Origin: Aliiroseovarius sp. S1123 | GTDB lineage: Bacteria > Pseudomonadota > Alphaproteobacteria > Rhodobacterales > Rhodobacteraceae | Direction: 5' to 3' | Assembly: GCF_023015885.1 (NCBI RefSeq) | Contig: NZ_JALKBE010000001.1 | Location: forward strand, 186,001 to 250,000 | Length of the DNA: 64,000 bases | Part shown: one piece after another, positions 9,139 to 18,953 of the stretch | How positions within the stretch are numbered: the first letter of the stretch is position 1 | How the letters are laid out: each line of letters begins with the position of its first letter | Made by a program: the position numbers and the translations under genes | Notes under the pieces: generated by a model | What the model was told of the DNA's origin: nothing | Seen by the model: the letters and a program-made list of their open reading frames with translations, nothing else | The model's database searches: none

Positions 9139-10044
9139 ATGGCGACGGACAGACCCTTGGCGGCGGCAGGATTCATCTTTGCCGCAATGTTCTTTCTGGG
9201 GTTCTTCGACAACCTTGTGCGCCAAATCGCACCTGAACTCGGGTTATGGCAATTCCATTTGATGCGGACCGTGATGGCCTTTGGGTTGTTCGCGTTGATG
9301 TCCCTGTCTGATCGCGTCCGGTTGCGCCCAATTCGGGCCTGGGCGGTGATGGTGCGCGGAGGTCTGGCCGCCCTTGCGATGCTGTTTTACTTTGGCGGGC
9401 TGGGTTTTTTGCCAGTAGGGCAGGTGGCTTCGGGGCTGTTTACCGCACCCATCTGGGTGATGCTGATATCGGCCCTGTTCTTTGGAAAACCCATCGGATT
9501 CACGCGGATGGGGGCCGCGCTGGTGGGCTTCGTCGGAGTGGTGATCGTGCTGGACCCGTTCAGTGAAGGCATCCGCCCTGCGGTCGTCGTGCCAATGGCG
9601 GCGGGGTTCTTCTATGCGCTGGGCGCCATTGCGACGCGCCAATGGTGCGAGGGGGAATCAGCCCTGTCCATGCTGGCGGCGTTCTTCCTGTGCTTGGGCG
9701 TGTTTGGTGCGATTGGCACGGTTATTATGACGGTCTGGCCGCACGAGGTGCCATCGGGCGCGGATGGGTTCATCCTGCGCGGCGTCGTCTGGCCAAGCGG
9801 CTGGGCGCTGTTCATCACCTTCTTGCAGGCATTCGGGTCTATTCTTGGGGTTGGGCTGTTATTCCGCGGCTATCAACTGGGCGATCCGGCGCAGGTGGCG
9901 ATCTATGAGTATTCGCTTCTGGGGTTCGCCGCAGCGTGGAGCTTTGTCTTGTATGGCGACCGATTGGGGTCGAGCGCGGTGTTGGGTATGGTGTTGATCG
10001 TGGTGTCGGGCGTCGTCATCACGCTGCGGTCGCGCAAAAGCTAA
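9139..10044 (+). CDS. EamA/DMT-family transporter
   Basis: This 301-residue protein has about ten hydrophobic segments arranged as two EamA halves (for example AGFIFAAMFFLGFFDNLV near the start and LGMVLIVVSGVVITL at the end), as in inner-membrane drug/metabolite exporters. Substrate is unknown. ATG 9139 is preceded by AAGG. The much longer upstream reading would run through the promoter region and the divergent ligase gene. It shares a bidirectional terminator with the convergent fadJ. Confidence 0.85.
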   Translation: MATDRPLAAAGFIFAAMFFLGFFDNLVRQIAPELGLWQFHLMRTVMAFGLFALMSLSDRVRLRPIRAWAVMVRGGLAALAMLFYFGGLGFLPVGQVASGLFTAPIWVMLISALFFGKPIGFTRMGAALVGFVGVVIVLDPFSEGIRPAVVVPMAAGFFYALGAIATRQWCEGESALSMLAAFFLCLGVFGAIGTVIMTVWPHEVPSGADGFILRGVVWPSGWALFITFLQAFGSILGVGLLFRGYQLGDPAQVAIYEYSLLGFAAAWSFVLYGDRLGSSAVLGMVLIVVSGVVITLRSRKS

Positions 10045-10061
10045 CTGGACAGTTTTCAAAA

Positions 10062-10090
10062 GAAACGGCCCGGAAAATCCGGGCCGTTTG
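10062..10090. terminator. Bidirectional terminator between EamA gene and fadJ
   Basis: AAACGGCCCGG and CCGGGCCGTTT form an 11-bp stem around a short A/T loop, flanked by A on the left and T on the right. It lies between two converging genes. Confidence 0.85.
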
Positions 10091-10107
10091 GTGTTTAAAG
10101 GTCTGGA

Positions 10108-12312
10108 TCAGGCTGCGTCTTGGGCGCTGTCGAAGCGGCCATAGAAGGTCTGGCCTTTGTCCGCCAGATCCCGCAGCAGGGCTGGCGTGGTGAAGCGTGC
10201 ACCGTGGGCCTCGGTCAGGTCATCGCAGATCCGGGCGGCATTGCCTGCGCCGATCATGTCCAGCCAGCTGAACGGACCGCCCGACCACGGGGCAAAGCCC
10301 CATGCCAGGATCGCGCCGACGTCGCCTTCGCGGATGTCTTCCAGCACGCCTTCTTCCAACGCACGGACGGCTTCCAGAACCTGGCTCATCATCAGGCGAT
10401 GCTTCACCTCGGTCAGGTCGGGCTGATCATCTGCCAGCGGGAACTTGTCGCCAAGTCCTTCCCACAAACCGGTGCGTTTGCCCTTCTCGTCGTAGTCATA
10501 GAAGCCCGCGTTCGACTTGCGGCCCATGCGGCCTTCGTCGGCCATCCAGAAAATGATTTCGTCGACGGCGTCATCCGGATAATCCGCGCCCATCGCCGCT
10601 TTGGTGGCCTTGGCGATTTTTACACCCAACTCGATCGAGGTCTCATCCACCAGTTGCAGCGGTCCAACAGGGAAGCCCAGCAGACGTGCGGCCCCTTCGA
10701 CCAGCGCGGGCGACACGCCCTCACCAACCATGCGCATCCCTTCGTTGATGTAAGGAATGATGCAGCGGTTGCAGTAGAAGAAGCGCGCGTCGTTCACCAC
10801 GATCGGCGTCTTGCGGATCTGGCGCACATAGTCGAGCGCTTTGGCCACGGCACGGCCACCGGTTTCTTTGCCCTTGATGATCTCGACCAGCATCATGCGT
10901 TCAACAGGGCTGAAGAAGTGGATGCCGATGAACTGATCAGGGCGTTTGGATGCCTTGGCCAGCTCGGTGATCGGCAGGGTCGAGGTGTTGGTGGCATAGA
11001 TGCAATCAGGGCCAACCACGGCCTCGACCTTCTTGGTCATCTCGGCCTTCACGCCCACGTCTTCAAAGACCGCTTCGATAATCAGGTCAGCACCCTTCAG
11101 TGCTTCCAGATCGGTCGTCGCGGTGATCGCTGACAGAACGGCCTCTTTCTTCTCGGGCGTGGCTTTCTTGCGGGCGATGCCCTTGTCCAAGTAGCCCTCG
11201 GAGTACGCCTTGCCGCGATCGGCAGCCTCTTGCGTCTGGTCGATCAGAACGACTTCCATGCCAGCCATGGCGGAGACCAGCGCGATGCCGGCGCCCATCA
11301 TGCCTGCGCCCAGAACGCCGACCTTCTTGACCGACTGGTCATCGACGTCTTTCGGACGCACCGCACCTTTTTCCAAGGCTTGCTTGTTGATGAAGAGCGA
11401 CCGGATCATAGCCGAGGACGACGGGTTCATCAGCACGTTCACGAACCAGCGGCATTCCACACGCAGCGCGTCGTCGAACGGCACCATTGCGCCTTCATAG
11501 ACAGCCGCCAGCAAGGCTTTCGCCGCCGGATAAACGCCATTGGTCTTGCCATGGATCATCGCAGCCGCGCCCACGAAGGTCTGGAAACCCGCCGGGTGGT
11601 ACGGTGCACCGCCGGGCATTTTATAGCCCTTGGCATCCCACGGTTTCACGATGTCCGCGTCGGTGGCGTTCAGAACCCATTCTTTCGCGCGGGCTTGTAG
11701 TTCATCCGCGGGAACAACCTCGTCAATCAGGCCAGTGGCCTTGGCTTTGGCCGGGGCCACAGTCTTGCCTTCCAGCAGGAACGGAGCCGCCGCCATCGCG
11801 CCCATCTTGCGCACAAGGCGGGTGGTGCCGCCTGCGCCGGGGAAGATGCCGACCATGATTTCCGGCAGGCCGATCTTGGCCTTGGGGTTGTCCGCCGCGA
11901 TGATGTGGTGACAGGCCAGTGGGATTTCCAGACCGATGCCAAGCGCGATGCCGGGCAGGGCGGCGACAATCGGTTTGCCGCCTTTGTTGGTCTTGGGGTC
12001 CATGCCCGCGCGCTCGATCTTACGAAGCGCGCCGTGCATCGTCATAATGCCGTCAAACAGACCTTTCGCCGGGTTGTCGCCCGCGTCGGATTTCATCTGA
12101 GCGATCACGTTCAGGTCCATTCCCCCCGCGAAGTCTTTCTTCGCCGAGGTGATGATCGCACCCTTCACATTGTCATCGGACAAAACGGTGTCGACATGCG
12201 CATTGAGTTCTTCAAGCGCCGCATAAGACAGCACGTTCATGCTTTTGCCGGGGACATCCCAAGCGATGGTAGCGACGCCATCGGCGTCCACGGAATAGTG
12301 AAAATCAGCCAT
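10108..12312 (-). CDS. fadJ: Bifunctional enoyl-CoA hydratase / 3-hydroxyacyl-CoA dehydrogenase
   Basis: This 734-residue multifunctional protein performs hydration and NAD-dependent oxidation in beta-oxidation. Residues 1-200 are the crotonase domain, with the oxyanion segment [18 protein letters not shown] and [15 protein letters not shown] carrying the catalytic Glu residues. From about 330 the NAD-binding Rossmann domain begins with [18 protein letters not shown], and [16 protein letters not shown] follows. It is the last gene of the merR-acd-gst-fadA-fadJ operon, 12 bases after fadA, and should pair with that thiolase as the trifunctional system. Confidence 0.93.
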   Translation of the reverse strand: MADFHYSVDADGVATIAWDVPGKSMNVLSYAALEELNAHVDTVLSDDNVKGAIITSAKKDFAGGMDLNVIAQMKSDAGDNPAKGLFDGIMTMHGALRKIERAGMDPKTNKGGKPIVAALPGIALGIGLEIPLACHHIIAADNPKAKIGLPEIMVGIFPGAGGTTRLVRKMGAMAAAPFLLEGKTVAPAKAKATGLIDEVVPADELQARAKEWVLNATDADIVKPWDAKGYKMPGGAPYHPAGFQTFVGAAAMIHGKTNGVYPAAKALLAAVYEGAMVPFDDALRVECRWFVNVLMNPSSSAMIRSLFINKQALEKGAVRPKDVDDQSVKKVGVLGAGMMGAGIALVSAMAGMEVVLIDQTQEAADRGKAYSEGYLDKGIARKKATPEKKEAVLSAITATTDLEALKGADLIIEAVFEDVGVKAEMTKKVEAVVGPDCIYATNTSTLPITELAKASKRPDQFIGIHFFSPVERMMLVEIIKGKETGGRAVAKALDYVRQIRKTPIVVNDARFFYCNRCIIPYINEGMRMVGEGVSPALVEGAARLLGFPVGPLQLVDETSIELGVKIAKATKAAMGADYPDDAVDEIIFWMADEGRMGRKSNAGFYDYDEKGKRTGLWEGLGDKFPLADDQPDLTEVKHRLMMSQVLEAVRALEEGVLEDIREGDVGAILAWGFAPWSGGPFSWLDMIGAGNAARICDDLTEAHGARFTTPALLRDLADKGQTFYGRFDSAQDAA

Positions 12313-12324
12313 GATTACGTCTCC

Positions 12325-13530
12325 TTACACGCGTTCCAGAATGGTGGCGGCGCCCATGCCCGAGCCGATGCAAAGCGTGGCCAGACCGGTTTCCTTGTCC
12401 GAGCGCTCCATTTCGTCGAGCAACGCGCCAAGGATCATCGCGCCGGTACCGCCCAGCGGGTGACCCATGGCAATCGCGCCGCCATTGACGTTCACCTTGT
12501 TGGTGTCGGCGTCAAAGGCTTGGATGAAGCGCAGCACGACGGATGCGAAGGCTTCGTTGACTTCGAACAGGTCGATGTCGCTGAAGTTCATCCCGGCGGC
12601 TTGCAGTACACGCTCGGTGGCAGGAACGGGGCCAGTCAGCATAATGGTCGGATCTGTGCCGACTTTCGACGTCGCTTTGATGCGCGCGCGGGGCTTCAGG
12701 CCGTGACGCTCGCCGAACTCTTTGTTGCCGATCAGGATCGCAGCCGAACCATCCGCGATACCGGACGAGTTACCAGCGTGGTGGACGTGGTTGATCTTTT
12801 CCAGATGCGGATATTTCAGCAAGGCCACGGCATCAAAGCCCGGCATTGCCTCGCCCATCGCTTTGAACGAGGGGTTCAGGCCGCCCAGCGTCTGCATGGT
12901 GGTTTCGCGGATCATCTCGTCTTCGGCCATCACGGTCAGGCCGTTCTGATCGATAACGGGGATGATCGACTTGAAACGGCCTTCCGCACGGGCGGCGGCG
13001 GCGCGTTTCTGGCTTTCGACCGCATAGGCGTCGCAGTCATCGCGGCTGAAACCGTATTCAGTCGCAATGATGTCTGCCGAAATACCTTGCGGAACGAAAT
13101 AGGCCTTCATCGCCAGATGCGGGTCGGCAGCAATCGCGCCCCCGTCCATGCCCATCGGCACGCGGCTCATGCTTTCCACACCACCCGCGATATAGGCGTC
13201 ACCCGCCCCACCACGCACTTGGTTGGCGGCCATGTTCACAGCTTCCAGCCCCGAGGCGCAGAAACGGTTGATCGAGACACCGGGGATGCGCTCGTCCAGA
13301 TCAGAGTACAGCACGGCCGAGCGCGCCAGACAGGCACCTTGCTCACCCACCTGGGTGACGTTGCCCCAGATCACGTCCTCGACCGCATGGCCGTCCAGAT
13401 TGTTGCGCTCTTTCAAAGCATTAAGCGCAACAGAAGACAGACGCACCGAGGTCACTTCGTGCAGGGTGCCGTCTTTTTTGCCCTTGCCGCGCGGGGTGCG
13501 CACGGCGTCATAAATATAGGCGTCGTTCAT
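12325..13530 (-). CDS. fadA: Acetyl-CoA C-acyltransferase (thiolase)
   Basis: This thiolase of about 400 residues cleaves 3-ketoacyl-CoA to acetyl-CoA and a shortened acyl-CoA. The nucleophilic Cys lies in [12 protein letters not shown], the catalytic His in [14 protein letters not shown] and the second Cys in [16 protein letters not shown], so the active site is complete. Two ATG codons are adjacent (13533 and 13530); 13530 sits at better spacing from AAGGA. It is translated just ahead of fadJ in one operon. Confidence 0.93.
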   Translation of the reverse strand: MNDAYIYDAVRTPRGKGKKDGTLHEVTSVRLSSVALNALKERNNLDGHAVEDVIWGNVTQVGEQGACLARSAVLYSDLDERIPGVSINRFCASGLEAVNMAANQVRGGAGDAYIAGGVESMSRVPMGMDGGAIAADPHLAMKAYFVPQGISADIIATEYGFSRDDCDAYAVESQKRAAAARAEGRFKSIIPVIDQNGLTVMAEDEMIRETTMQTLGGLNPSFKAMGEAMPGFDAVALLKYPHLEKINHVHHAGNSSGIADGSAAILIGNKEFGERHGLKPRARIKATSKVGTDPTIMLTGPVPATERVLQAAGMNFSDIDLFEVNEAFASVVLRFIQAFDADTNKVNVNGGAIAMGHPLGGTGAMILGALLDEMERSDKETGLATLCIGSGMGAATILERV

Positions 13531-13547
13531 CATTGATCCTTTCGAAA

Positions 13548-14183
13548 TCATGCGCGGTCGGCGGGCGATCCGGGCATCAGGTCATAGGGGTGTTTCCAGC
13601 CGGGCGTTTCGGAAATCCGGGTCAGCCAGGCGTCTATTGCGGGCCATTCGGCGCGGTCGAAGCCGAAGGGTTCGGGATAAAACAGGTAGCCGCAGCACGA
13701 GATGTCAGCGATCGTGATCCCGTCGCCAACCAGCCAGTCGCGGGTCGACAGTTCGGCCTCCAGCGTTTTGTAGGCACCTTTCAGGCGGCCTTTGTTGAAG
13801 GCAATCACCTCGGCGGGGCGTTTGTCTTCGGGCAGGAAGTTCATCAGGAAACGGGTCATGCCAGCCATCGAGGACATCTTGTGATTGTCCCAGAACTGCC
13901 AGCGCAGAATCTCGCGGCGTTCTTCGGCGCTGCGTCCCCCCAGCTTGCCGGATTTCGACGTCACATAGTCCTGAATGGCACCGGATTGCGACAAGGTTAC
14001 ATTGCCATCCACCATCACCGGAACTTCACCCATGGGGTTGATCTCGCGGTATTCTGGGCTGCGGGTTTCGCCACCGAAGAAGTCGACAAAGACCGGTTCC
14101 CACTCCAGCCCGGACAATTCCAGCGCCAAAGCGGCCTTATAGGCGTTTCCGCTTTCTCCGAAGCAGTAAAGTTTGATGGTCAT
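13548..14183 (-). CDS. Glutathione S-transferase family protein
   Basis: This 211-residue protein has an N-terminal thioredoxin-fold half (MTIKLYCFGESGNAYKAALA, then INPMGEVPVMVDG and LSQSGAIQDYV for glutathione binding) and an all-helical C-terminal half. Substrate is unknown. Its place inside the beta-oxidation operon, between the acyl-CoA dehydrogenase and the thiolase, suggests it handles a reactive or thiol-linked intermediate, but that is inference. Start 14183 matches the GST N-terminus. Confidence 0.87.
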   Translation of the reverse strand: MTIKLYCFGESGNAYKAALALELSGLEWEPVFVDFFGGETRSPEYREINPMGEVPVMVDGNVTLSQSGAIQDYVTSKSGKLGGRSAEERREILRWQFWDNHKMSSMAGMTRFLMNFLPEDKRPAEVIAFNKGRLKGAYKTLEAELSTRDWLVGDGITIADISCCGYLFYPEPFGFDRAEWPAIDAWLTRISETPGWKHPYDLMPGSPADRA

Positions 14184-14273
14184 GGCGGCCTCCCCGGCGC
14201 TTTGTTGGTGTGAACTGTGCGCCCTGCGCATGATGCTGCAGGGGGCGCACAGAAGAGTGTCAGCGGGCCAGGG

Positions 14274-16049
14274 TCAGAACTGATCTGCCTCCAGCGCCAT
14301 CACCGTGTCCGCGCCGCTTTCGATCCGTGCAAGATGCATCGACGTGGCGGGCAGGCGGCGTGCCATATAGTAGCGCGCGGTGGTCAGCTTGGTCTCATAG
14401 AACGTCGCGTCGCCTTCTCCAGTTTCCAGAGCGTCCAATGCGGCGCGTGCCTGACGGGCCCACATGAAGCCAAGGCAGACATGGCCGAAAAGGTGCATGA
14501 AGTCATACGACCCAGCCAGCGCATGGTTCGGGTTTTTCATGCCGTTTTGCATGAAGAACATGGCCGAGGTCTGAAGGTGCTTGGAGGCGGTCTTTAGCGG
14601 TTCGATGAAGTCTTTCATCGCCTCGTCGTCGCCCTGTTCCTTGCAGTAGGACTTGATCATCTCGAAGAACGCCATGATCGGCTTGCCACCATCTGCAGCC
14701 AGCTTACGGCCCACAAGGTCCAGCGCCTGAACGCCATTGGCACCTTCATAGATCTGAGTGATCCGGGCATCGCGCGTAAATTGGCTCATCCCGTGTTCTT
14801 CAATATAGCCGTGGCCGCCATAAATCTGCTGCGCCAGAACGGTCATGTCATAGCCCTGATCGGTCAGGAAACCTTTCAGAACCGGGGTCATCAAGCTGAT
14901 CAGCCCATCCGCGTCCTTGTCTTCCGAGCGATGTGCTTGGTCAATCAGTTGCGCCCCCCAAAGAAGGAATGCACGCGCACCTTCACAGAAGCTTTTCTGA
15001 TCCATCAGTGAACGTCGAATGTCTGGGTGTACAATCAGCGGATCTGCGGGGCCATCGGGGTTCTTCACGCCGGTCACGTCGCGGCCTTGCAGTCGGTCCT
15101 TGGCATAGATGACGGCGTTCTGATATGCGGCTTCCGCCTGTGCCAGACCTTGCATTGCCACGCCCAGACGGGCCTCGTTCATCATGGTGAACATGGCGCG
15201 CATGCCTTTGTGCAGATCGCCCAGCAGGTACCCCGTTGCCTCGTCGTAGTTCATGACGCAGGTCGAGTTGCCGTGGATGCCCATCTTCTTCTCGATATTG
15301 CCGACCGACACGCCGTTGCGCGACCCAACCGAGCCATCGTCGTTCACGTTGAACTTTGGCACGATGAACAGCGACACGCCCTTGATGCCCTCGGGGCCGC
15401 CAGGGATTTTCGCCAACACAAGGTGAATGACGTTGTCCGACATGTCGTGATCACCGGCCGAGATGAAGATCTTCTGGCCCGAAACTTTGTACGAGCCATC
15501 GTCTTGCGGTTCAGCTTTGGTGCGCATCAGGCCCAGATCGGTGCCGCAATGCGGCTCCGTCAGGTTCATGGTGCCGGTCCATTCGCAGCTGACCATCTTG
15601 GGCAGATAGGTCGCTTTCTGTTCGTCCGTACCGTGCGCCAGAATGGCCGAGGCTGCGCCGTGGGTCAGACCTTGATACATGGTGAACGCCTGGTTGGCGG
15701 ACGAAAACAGCTCGCCCACGGCAGTACCCAGAATGACGGGCATATTCTGGCCGCCGAATTCTTCCGGCATATCCAGCCCGGTCCATCCGCCTTCTTTCAC
15801 CTGTTCGAACGCGTCCTTGAACCCGGTCGGGGTGTAGACGATGCCGTTCTCAAGTCGGCAGCCTTCCTGATCGCCGACGGTGTTCAAAGGGGCCAGCACC
15901 TCGCCCGCAAGTTTTCCGGCTTCTTCCAAAACCGCGCTGGTGAAGTCACGTTCCAGGTCCCCGTATCCGGGAATGTCCGATTGTTCGGCCTTCAGCACAT
16001 TGTGCAGAAGAAAGGCCATGTCTTGGGTGGGCGCAGTATAGCTGGGCAT
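14274..16049 (-). CDS. Large acyl-CoA dehydrogenase (DmdC-like family)
   Basis: This 591-residue FAD enzyme introduces the alpha-beta double bond into an acyl-CoA. It begins [19 protein letters not shown] and carries the extra C-terminal domain found in the roughly 590-residue family that includes the methylmercaptopropionyl-CoA dehydrogenase DmdC. Core motifs are [29 protein letters not shown] and [21 protein letters not shown]. Roseobacters carry several paralogues, and the neighbours fadA, fadJ and merR point to general fatty-acid or branched-chain acyl oxidation here rather than DMSP demethiolation. Confidence 0.9.
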   Translation of the reverse strand: MPSYTAPTQDMAFLLHNVLKAEQSDIPGYGDLERDFTSAVLEEAGKLAGEVLAPLNTVGDQEGCRLENGIVYTPTGFKDAFEQVKEGGWTGLDMPEEFGGQNMPVILGTAVGELFSSANQAFTMYQGLTHGAASAILAHGTDEQKATYLPKMVSCEWTGTMNLTEPHCGTDLGLMRTKAEPQDDGSYKVSGQKIFISAGDHDMSDNVIHLVLAKIPGGPEGIKGVSLFIVPKFNVNDDGSVGSRNGVSVGNIEKKMGIHGNSTCVMNYDEATGYLLGDLHKGMRAMFTMMNEARLGVAMQGLAQAEAAYQNAVIYAKDRLQGRDVTGVKNPDGPADPLIVHPDIRRSLMDQKSFCEGARAFLLWGAQLIDQAHRSEDKDADGLISLMTPVLKGFLTDQGYDMTVLAQQIYGGHGYIEEHGMSQFTRDARITQIYEGANGVQALDLVGRKLAADGGKPIMAFFEMIKSYCKEQGDDEAMKDFIEPLKTASKHLQTSAMFFMQNGMKNPNHALAGSYDFMHLFGHVCLGFMWARQARAALDALETGEGDATFYETKLTTARYYMARRLPATSMHLARIESGADTVMALEADQF

Positions 16050-16067
16050 GTCAGGCGTCCTTTCCGG

Positions 16068-16457
16068 TCAGCTGTTTTCGTCGAACGAGGCGATTTTCGC
16101 TTGGCCCCATTCCAGTTGTTCGGTCAGATCATTGATGGCTTCATCCAGTTCCTCGCGCTGACGCTTGAGGTCTTCAAGATGTCCTTCGGCCACTTCGACA
16201 GTGCGGACCAGCTGTGTTTGTTGCTGGTCGCCCATGTCATAGAGGTCCAAAAGTTGGCGGATCTCTTCCAGTGCAAAGCCAAAGCGCTTGCCGCGCAGGA
16301 TGAGTTTCAGCCGCGCGCGGTCACGTTTGGTGAACAGGCGCTTCTGGCCTTCCCGGATCGGGGAAAGCAGTTCCTTAGCCTCGTAAAACCGCAGCGTCCG
16401 CGCGGTGACGTCGAACGCATCGCACATCTGGCGAATGGTCATAAGATCGTCGGTCAT
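16068..16457 (-). CDS. MerR-family regulator, LiuR-like
   Basis: This 129-residue protein has an N-terminal winged HTH (MTIRQMCDAFDVTARTLRFY, then LLSPIREGQKRLFTKRDRAR) and a coiled-coil dimerisation tail (about 85-120) with no Cys cluster, so it is not a metal sensor. The HTH pattern is close to LiuR-type regulators of branched-chain amino acid and fatty-acid catabolism. Start 16457 follows GGAG. It heads the acd-gst-fadA-fadJ operon, and a palindrome of the LiuR type lies 62-79 bases upstream, so autoregulated repression of the whole operon is likely. Confidence 0.87.
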   Translation of the reverse strand: MTDDLMTIRQMCDAFDVTARTLRFYEAKELLSPIREGQKRLFTKRDRARLKLILRGKRFGFALEEIRQLLDLYDMGDQQQTQLVRTVEVAEGHLEDLKRQREELDEAINDLTEQLEWGQAKIASFDENS

Positions 16458-16519
16458 TCGATACTCCATACATTTCCGACACTGGCCACTGATCTGACCA
16501 GTTCCGTCTACATTATATG

Positions 16520-16535
16520 TTGACGTTTACGTAAA
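16520..16535. promoter_or_regulatory. LiuR-like operator upstream of merR
   Basis: TTGACGTTTACGTAAA (minus strand TTTACGTAAACGTCAA) is a near-perfect ACGT-centred palindrome in the promoter region of the merR-acd-gst-fadA-fadJ operon. It closely resembles the motif bound by MerR-family LiuR proteins, as I recall it. More ACGT sequence continues rightwards to about 16548. Confidence 0.6.
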
Positions 16536-16603
16536 TGTAACGTGACGTCGCGTCTTTTCTTGTCGTGGCGTAAAGCCTGATTTCTTTGGGGAATGGCAAA
16601 GGG

Positions 16604-16625
16604 CTGATTTTCAAATGAAAATCAG
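16604..16625. repeat. Palindrome with 10-bp arms between the two merR genes
   Basis: CTGATTTTCA-AA-TGAAAATCAG is a perfect inverted repeat in the 266-base gap between the MerR genes. It could be a stem-loop ending the second merR transcript, though no T-run follows in that direction, or one of several AT-armed palindromes scattered in this window (see 43107-43150). Confidence 0.5.
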
Positions 16626-16723
16626 TTTCCCTAGGGGCAGATGTTTTTTTTGGGGTTCTGGCGTCGGGGCTGACCCAAGGGCAAAGAATGCGTGTTCGGC
16701 GCCGCCGAATCGCGGATCGAAAG

Positions 16724-17092
16724 TCAGCTTAGCCCGTCGGCCACATCGTCACGTAGCTTCTGAAGGTCGGATATGCTGTCGGCCAGCTCTTCATATTGCG
16801 CACGAAGCGTCGACAATTGTCGGTCCGCCAGTTCGACCCATGCGCGATTCTGCGCGTCGGTGCCCATTTCATCATAGATCAAAAGCCACTGGCGCAGCTC
16901 TTCCAGGGAAAATCCGAAACGGCGCCCGCGCAGAATCAGTGTCATCCGAGCAACTTCGCGCGGCGTATAAAAGCGCGACCGGCCTTCCTTTTCAGGGGTC
17001 AGAAGCTCGATATACTCGTAATAGCGCAGGGTACGTGGTGTGACATCGAACTTTGCGCACATTTCTTTGAATGTCAGGCGGTCGTCGGACAT
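16724..17092 (-). CDS. MerR-family transcriptional regulator
   Basis: This 122-residue protein is a paralogue of the MerR protein next to it (RLTFKEMCAKFDVTPRTLRY, then RSRFYTPREVARMTLILRGR), with a coiled-coil tail at about 80-115 and no metal-binding Cys. Start 17092 follows GGGGAGC; the longer reading from 17215 is not supported. It is transcribed in the same direction as the first merR, about 270 bases upstream of it, so it may be a separate unit. Target unknown. Confidence 0.83.
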   Translation of the reverse strand: MSDDRLTFKEMCAKFDVTPRTLRYYEYIELLTPEKEGRSRFYTPREVARMTLILRGRRFGFSLEELRQWLLIYDEMGTDAQNRAWVELADRQLSTLRAQYEELADSISDLQKLRDDVADGLS

Positions 17093-17221
17093 AGCGCTCC
17101 CCTCGGTTTCACTTCGGACTACCGTAAAGGACTGCACTGGCTGGTGCAATTCAGTAGAACCACGCGGTTGACGAGGAAATTGGTGGTCGAGGTTGGGGCC
17201 GATGTACGGCCCCAACTGGCA

Positions 17222-18346
17222 TCAGTTCATAAAGCCCGGCGCAAGAATATAGAACGCATAGGCGATGATCACCGCAGGGATCGTTGAATAGAGCGTCGCA
17301 ACAATCGCGGCTTTCGGGTTCAAAGCGATTGCCGGGAACAAGGCGTCGCCGTCGTTCGACACAGCGTTGCCCATCAGCGCTGCGAACGGAATGATTCCGT
17401 TCAGATACAGCGTCGTAACCAGAACTTGCGGCCCACAGCCAGGGATCAGGCCAATCAGAACGCCCATCAGGGGAAGAAGCGGTGCGATCGATTGGAACAG
17501 AAGCTCCAGATCCAGTCCGCCAAACTCGGCCACATAGTCATAGGCCAGATAGGCCCCAATCACCCAGACCGAGATAAAGCTGGTTTCTTCCGCCATGCGG
17601 GTCAGGGGGCTGTCCTTGGCATTCGTCATGGCCGACACTTTTGACGTCGCCCAAATGCTTAGGCCAAGGAAAGTGCCGACAAGTGCAATCCACAGGATGG
17701 GCAGGCCGAAGATGTGGCTGACCTCGATCTGTGCCAGTTGCAGGGCACCAACGTAAAGGCCGGGAATGGCAAGCAGCAGATAGGCCACGTCCTGAGGGCG
17801 GGTTCTGCCGATCAGCGGGGCAAGTTCGCAGCTGGCCAGAGTCGAGGCGCGATATTCCACCGTGTGGAAACGGTCCACGATCCAGCCTGACAGGATGCCG
17901 ATGGCAAAGGACAATGGCAGTACGACGGCGGCGGCGTCTGGACGGGTGGCCAACAGAAGGAAGGCCGCATCCCCCATGGTCGCGGTCAGTGTGGCGACCA
18001 CTGCGCCGAACCCTACATGGCCCGAACTATACGCCGCGACCACAACGACAGCACCGCCGCAGCCAGGGGTGGCCCCCAGCATTGCGGCCAGAGGCACCTG
18101 TGCGCCTTTGGCGTTCGACAGAACCTCGCCGATATCGAACTTGAACAGTCGCTCGGCCCCGTAGAACAGAAGTAACGTTGCGGCAACAAAAACCGAGACC
18201 TGCACATAGGCGTCGGTCATCAGTCCGCGGGTCAGCTCGCCCAGTTGGCCAGGCGCTATGGCGAGTGCAAGCATGATGGCCAACACCAGTAGGCGTTTGG
18301 GGCGTCGTACACCGAAGGGTGTGGCGATGGTTGTGGCGTCGGTCAT
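17222..18346 (-). CDS. Putative 10-TM heavy-metal (manganese?) exporter, ArsP_2 family
   Basis: This 374-residue polytopic membrane protein has around ten hydrophobic segments. Two halves repeat the same signature: TPGCGGAVVVVAAYSSG followed by TATMGDAAFLLLATRPDAA, and IPGCGPQVLVTTLYLNG followed by NAVSNDGDALFPAIALNPKAA. The pair of PGCG loops and GDA/NDGDA motifs suggests an internal duplication forming a substrate path. The family is described as a putative heavy-metal exporter or manganese transporter. A palindrome of the Fur/Mur/Irr type lies 13-33 bases upstream of the start, so metal-responsive expression is likely. Confidence 0.75.
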   Translation of the reverse strand: MTDATTIATPFGVRRPKRLLVLAIMLALAIAPGQLGELTRGLMTDAYVQVSVFVAATLLLFYGAERLFKFDIGEVLSNAKGAQVPLAAMLGATPGCGGAVVVVAAYSSGHVGFGAVVATLTATMGDAAFLLLATRPDAAAVVLPLSFAIGILSGWIVDRFHTVEYRASTLASCELAPLIGRTRPQDVAYLLLAIPGLYVGALQLAQIEVSHIFGLPILWIALVGTFLGLSIWATSKVSAMTNAKDSPLTRMAEETSFISVWVIGAYLAYDYVAEFGGLDLELLFQSIAPLLPLMGVLIGLIPGCGPQVLVTTLYLNGIIPFAALMGNAVSNDGDALFPAIALNPKAAIVATLYSTIPAVIIAYAFYILAPGFMN

Positions 18347-18358
18347 ATCGGCACTTTT

Positions 18359-18379
18359 AATTGAGAATAATTCTTAATT
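18359..18379. promoter_or_regulatory. Fur/Mur/Irr-like operator
   Basis: A 21-bp dyad, AATTGAGAAT-A-ATTCTTAATT, matches at nine of ten arm positions and contains GAGAAT/ATTCTT as in Fur-family boxes. It lies directly before the start of the ArsP_2-type exporter and about 65 bases upstream of the divergent thioesterase gene. Confidence 0.6.
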
Positions 18380-18443
18380 GCGAAACTAGGGGCTGGACGC
18401 GTGAATTGCAAGGGCCAATAAAAGACGTGAAAGCATAAGGATA

Positions 18444-18953
18444 TTGCCAATGATGAAAGGCATGACGGCCGAACAGAAGGCCGAACTCGCGCGGAAGTTC
18501 ACCGAAGCGATTCCGCATTGCAAGGCGCTGGGGATGGTGCTGGAAAAGCTGGAAGACGGTGAAGCGATCATGTCCATGCCCTATGACGAAAAACTCATCG
18601 GGGATCCGCGTACTGGGGTGATTCATGGGGGCGCGGTGTCGGCGCTCTTGGACACGTGCTGCGGTTCGGCTGTGATGAGCCACCCCAAAGCCCCCGCGAT
18701 TACGGCGACGATTGATCTGCGCATCGATTATATGCGCCCCGCAACACCGGGTCAGAGGATCACCGCCAAGGCGACCTGCTATCACGTTACGCGTTCGGTT
18801 GCGTTTGTGCGTGCGGTGGCATTGGACGAAGACGAGGATCGTCCTGTTGCAACTGCCTCCGGCGCGTTTACCGCCGATGGCGACCCCAAACGTCGCTCGA
18901 CCGAGATTTCCAATGACATCACCGATGATGTCAGCGAAGGAGGTGCCGCATGA
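18444..18953 (+). CDS. PaaI-like hotdog-fold thioesterase
   Basis: This protein of about 169 residues is a 4HBT/hotdog acyl-CoA thioesterase with the active-site segment VIHGGAVSALLDTCCG and the strand IDLRIDYMRPA. It hydrolyses an acyl- or aryl-CoA, substrate unknown. Several Met codons near the start (18444, 18450, 18453, 18462) make the exact start uncertain. It overlaps the next thioesterase gene by ATGA. Confidence 0.85.
   Translation: MPMMKGMTAEQKAELARKFTEAIPHCKALGMVLEKLEDGEAIMSMPYDEKLIGDPRTGVIHGGAVSALLDTCCGSAVMSHPKAPAITATIDLRIDYMRPATPGQRITAKATCYHVTRSVAFVRAVALDEDEDRPVATASGAFTADGDPKRRSTEISNDITDDVSEGGAA

Noticed and set aside
11905-13536. 543-codon plus-strand open frame across fadJ and fadA
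   Set aside because: It lies entirely opposite confirmed beta-oxidation genes and has no recognisable motif.
14274-16049. Assignment of the dehydrogenase as DmdC of the DMSP pathway
   Set aside because: The family is right, but Roseobacters carry several paralogues and no other dmd gene is nearby, so the specific name is not justified.
15027-16523. 498-codon plus-strand open frame across the acyl-CoA dehydrogenase and merR
   Set aside because: It is antisense to genes with clear family motifs and ribosome sites.
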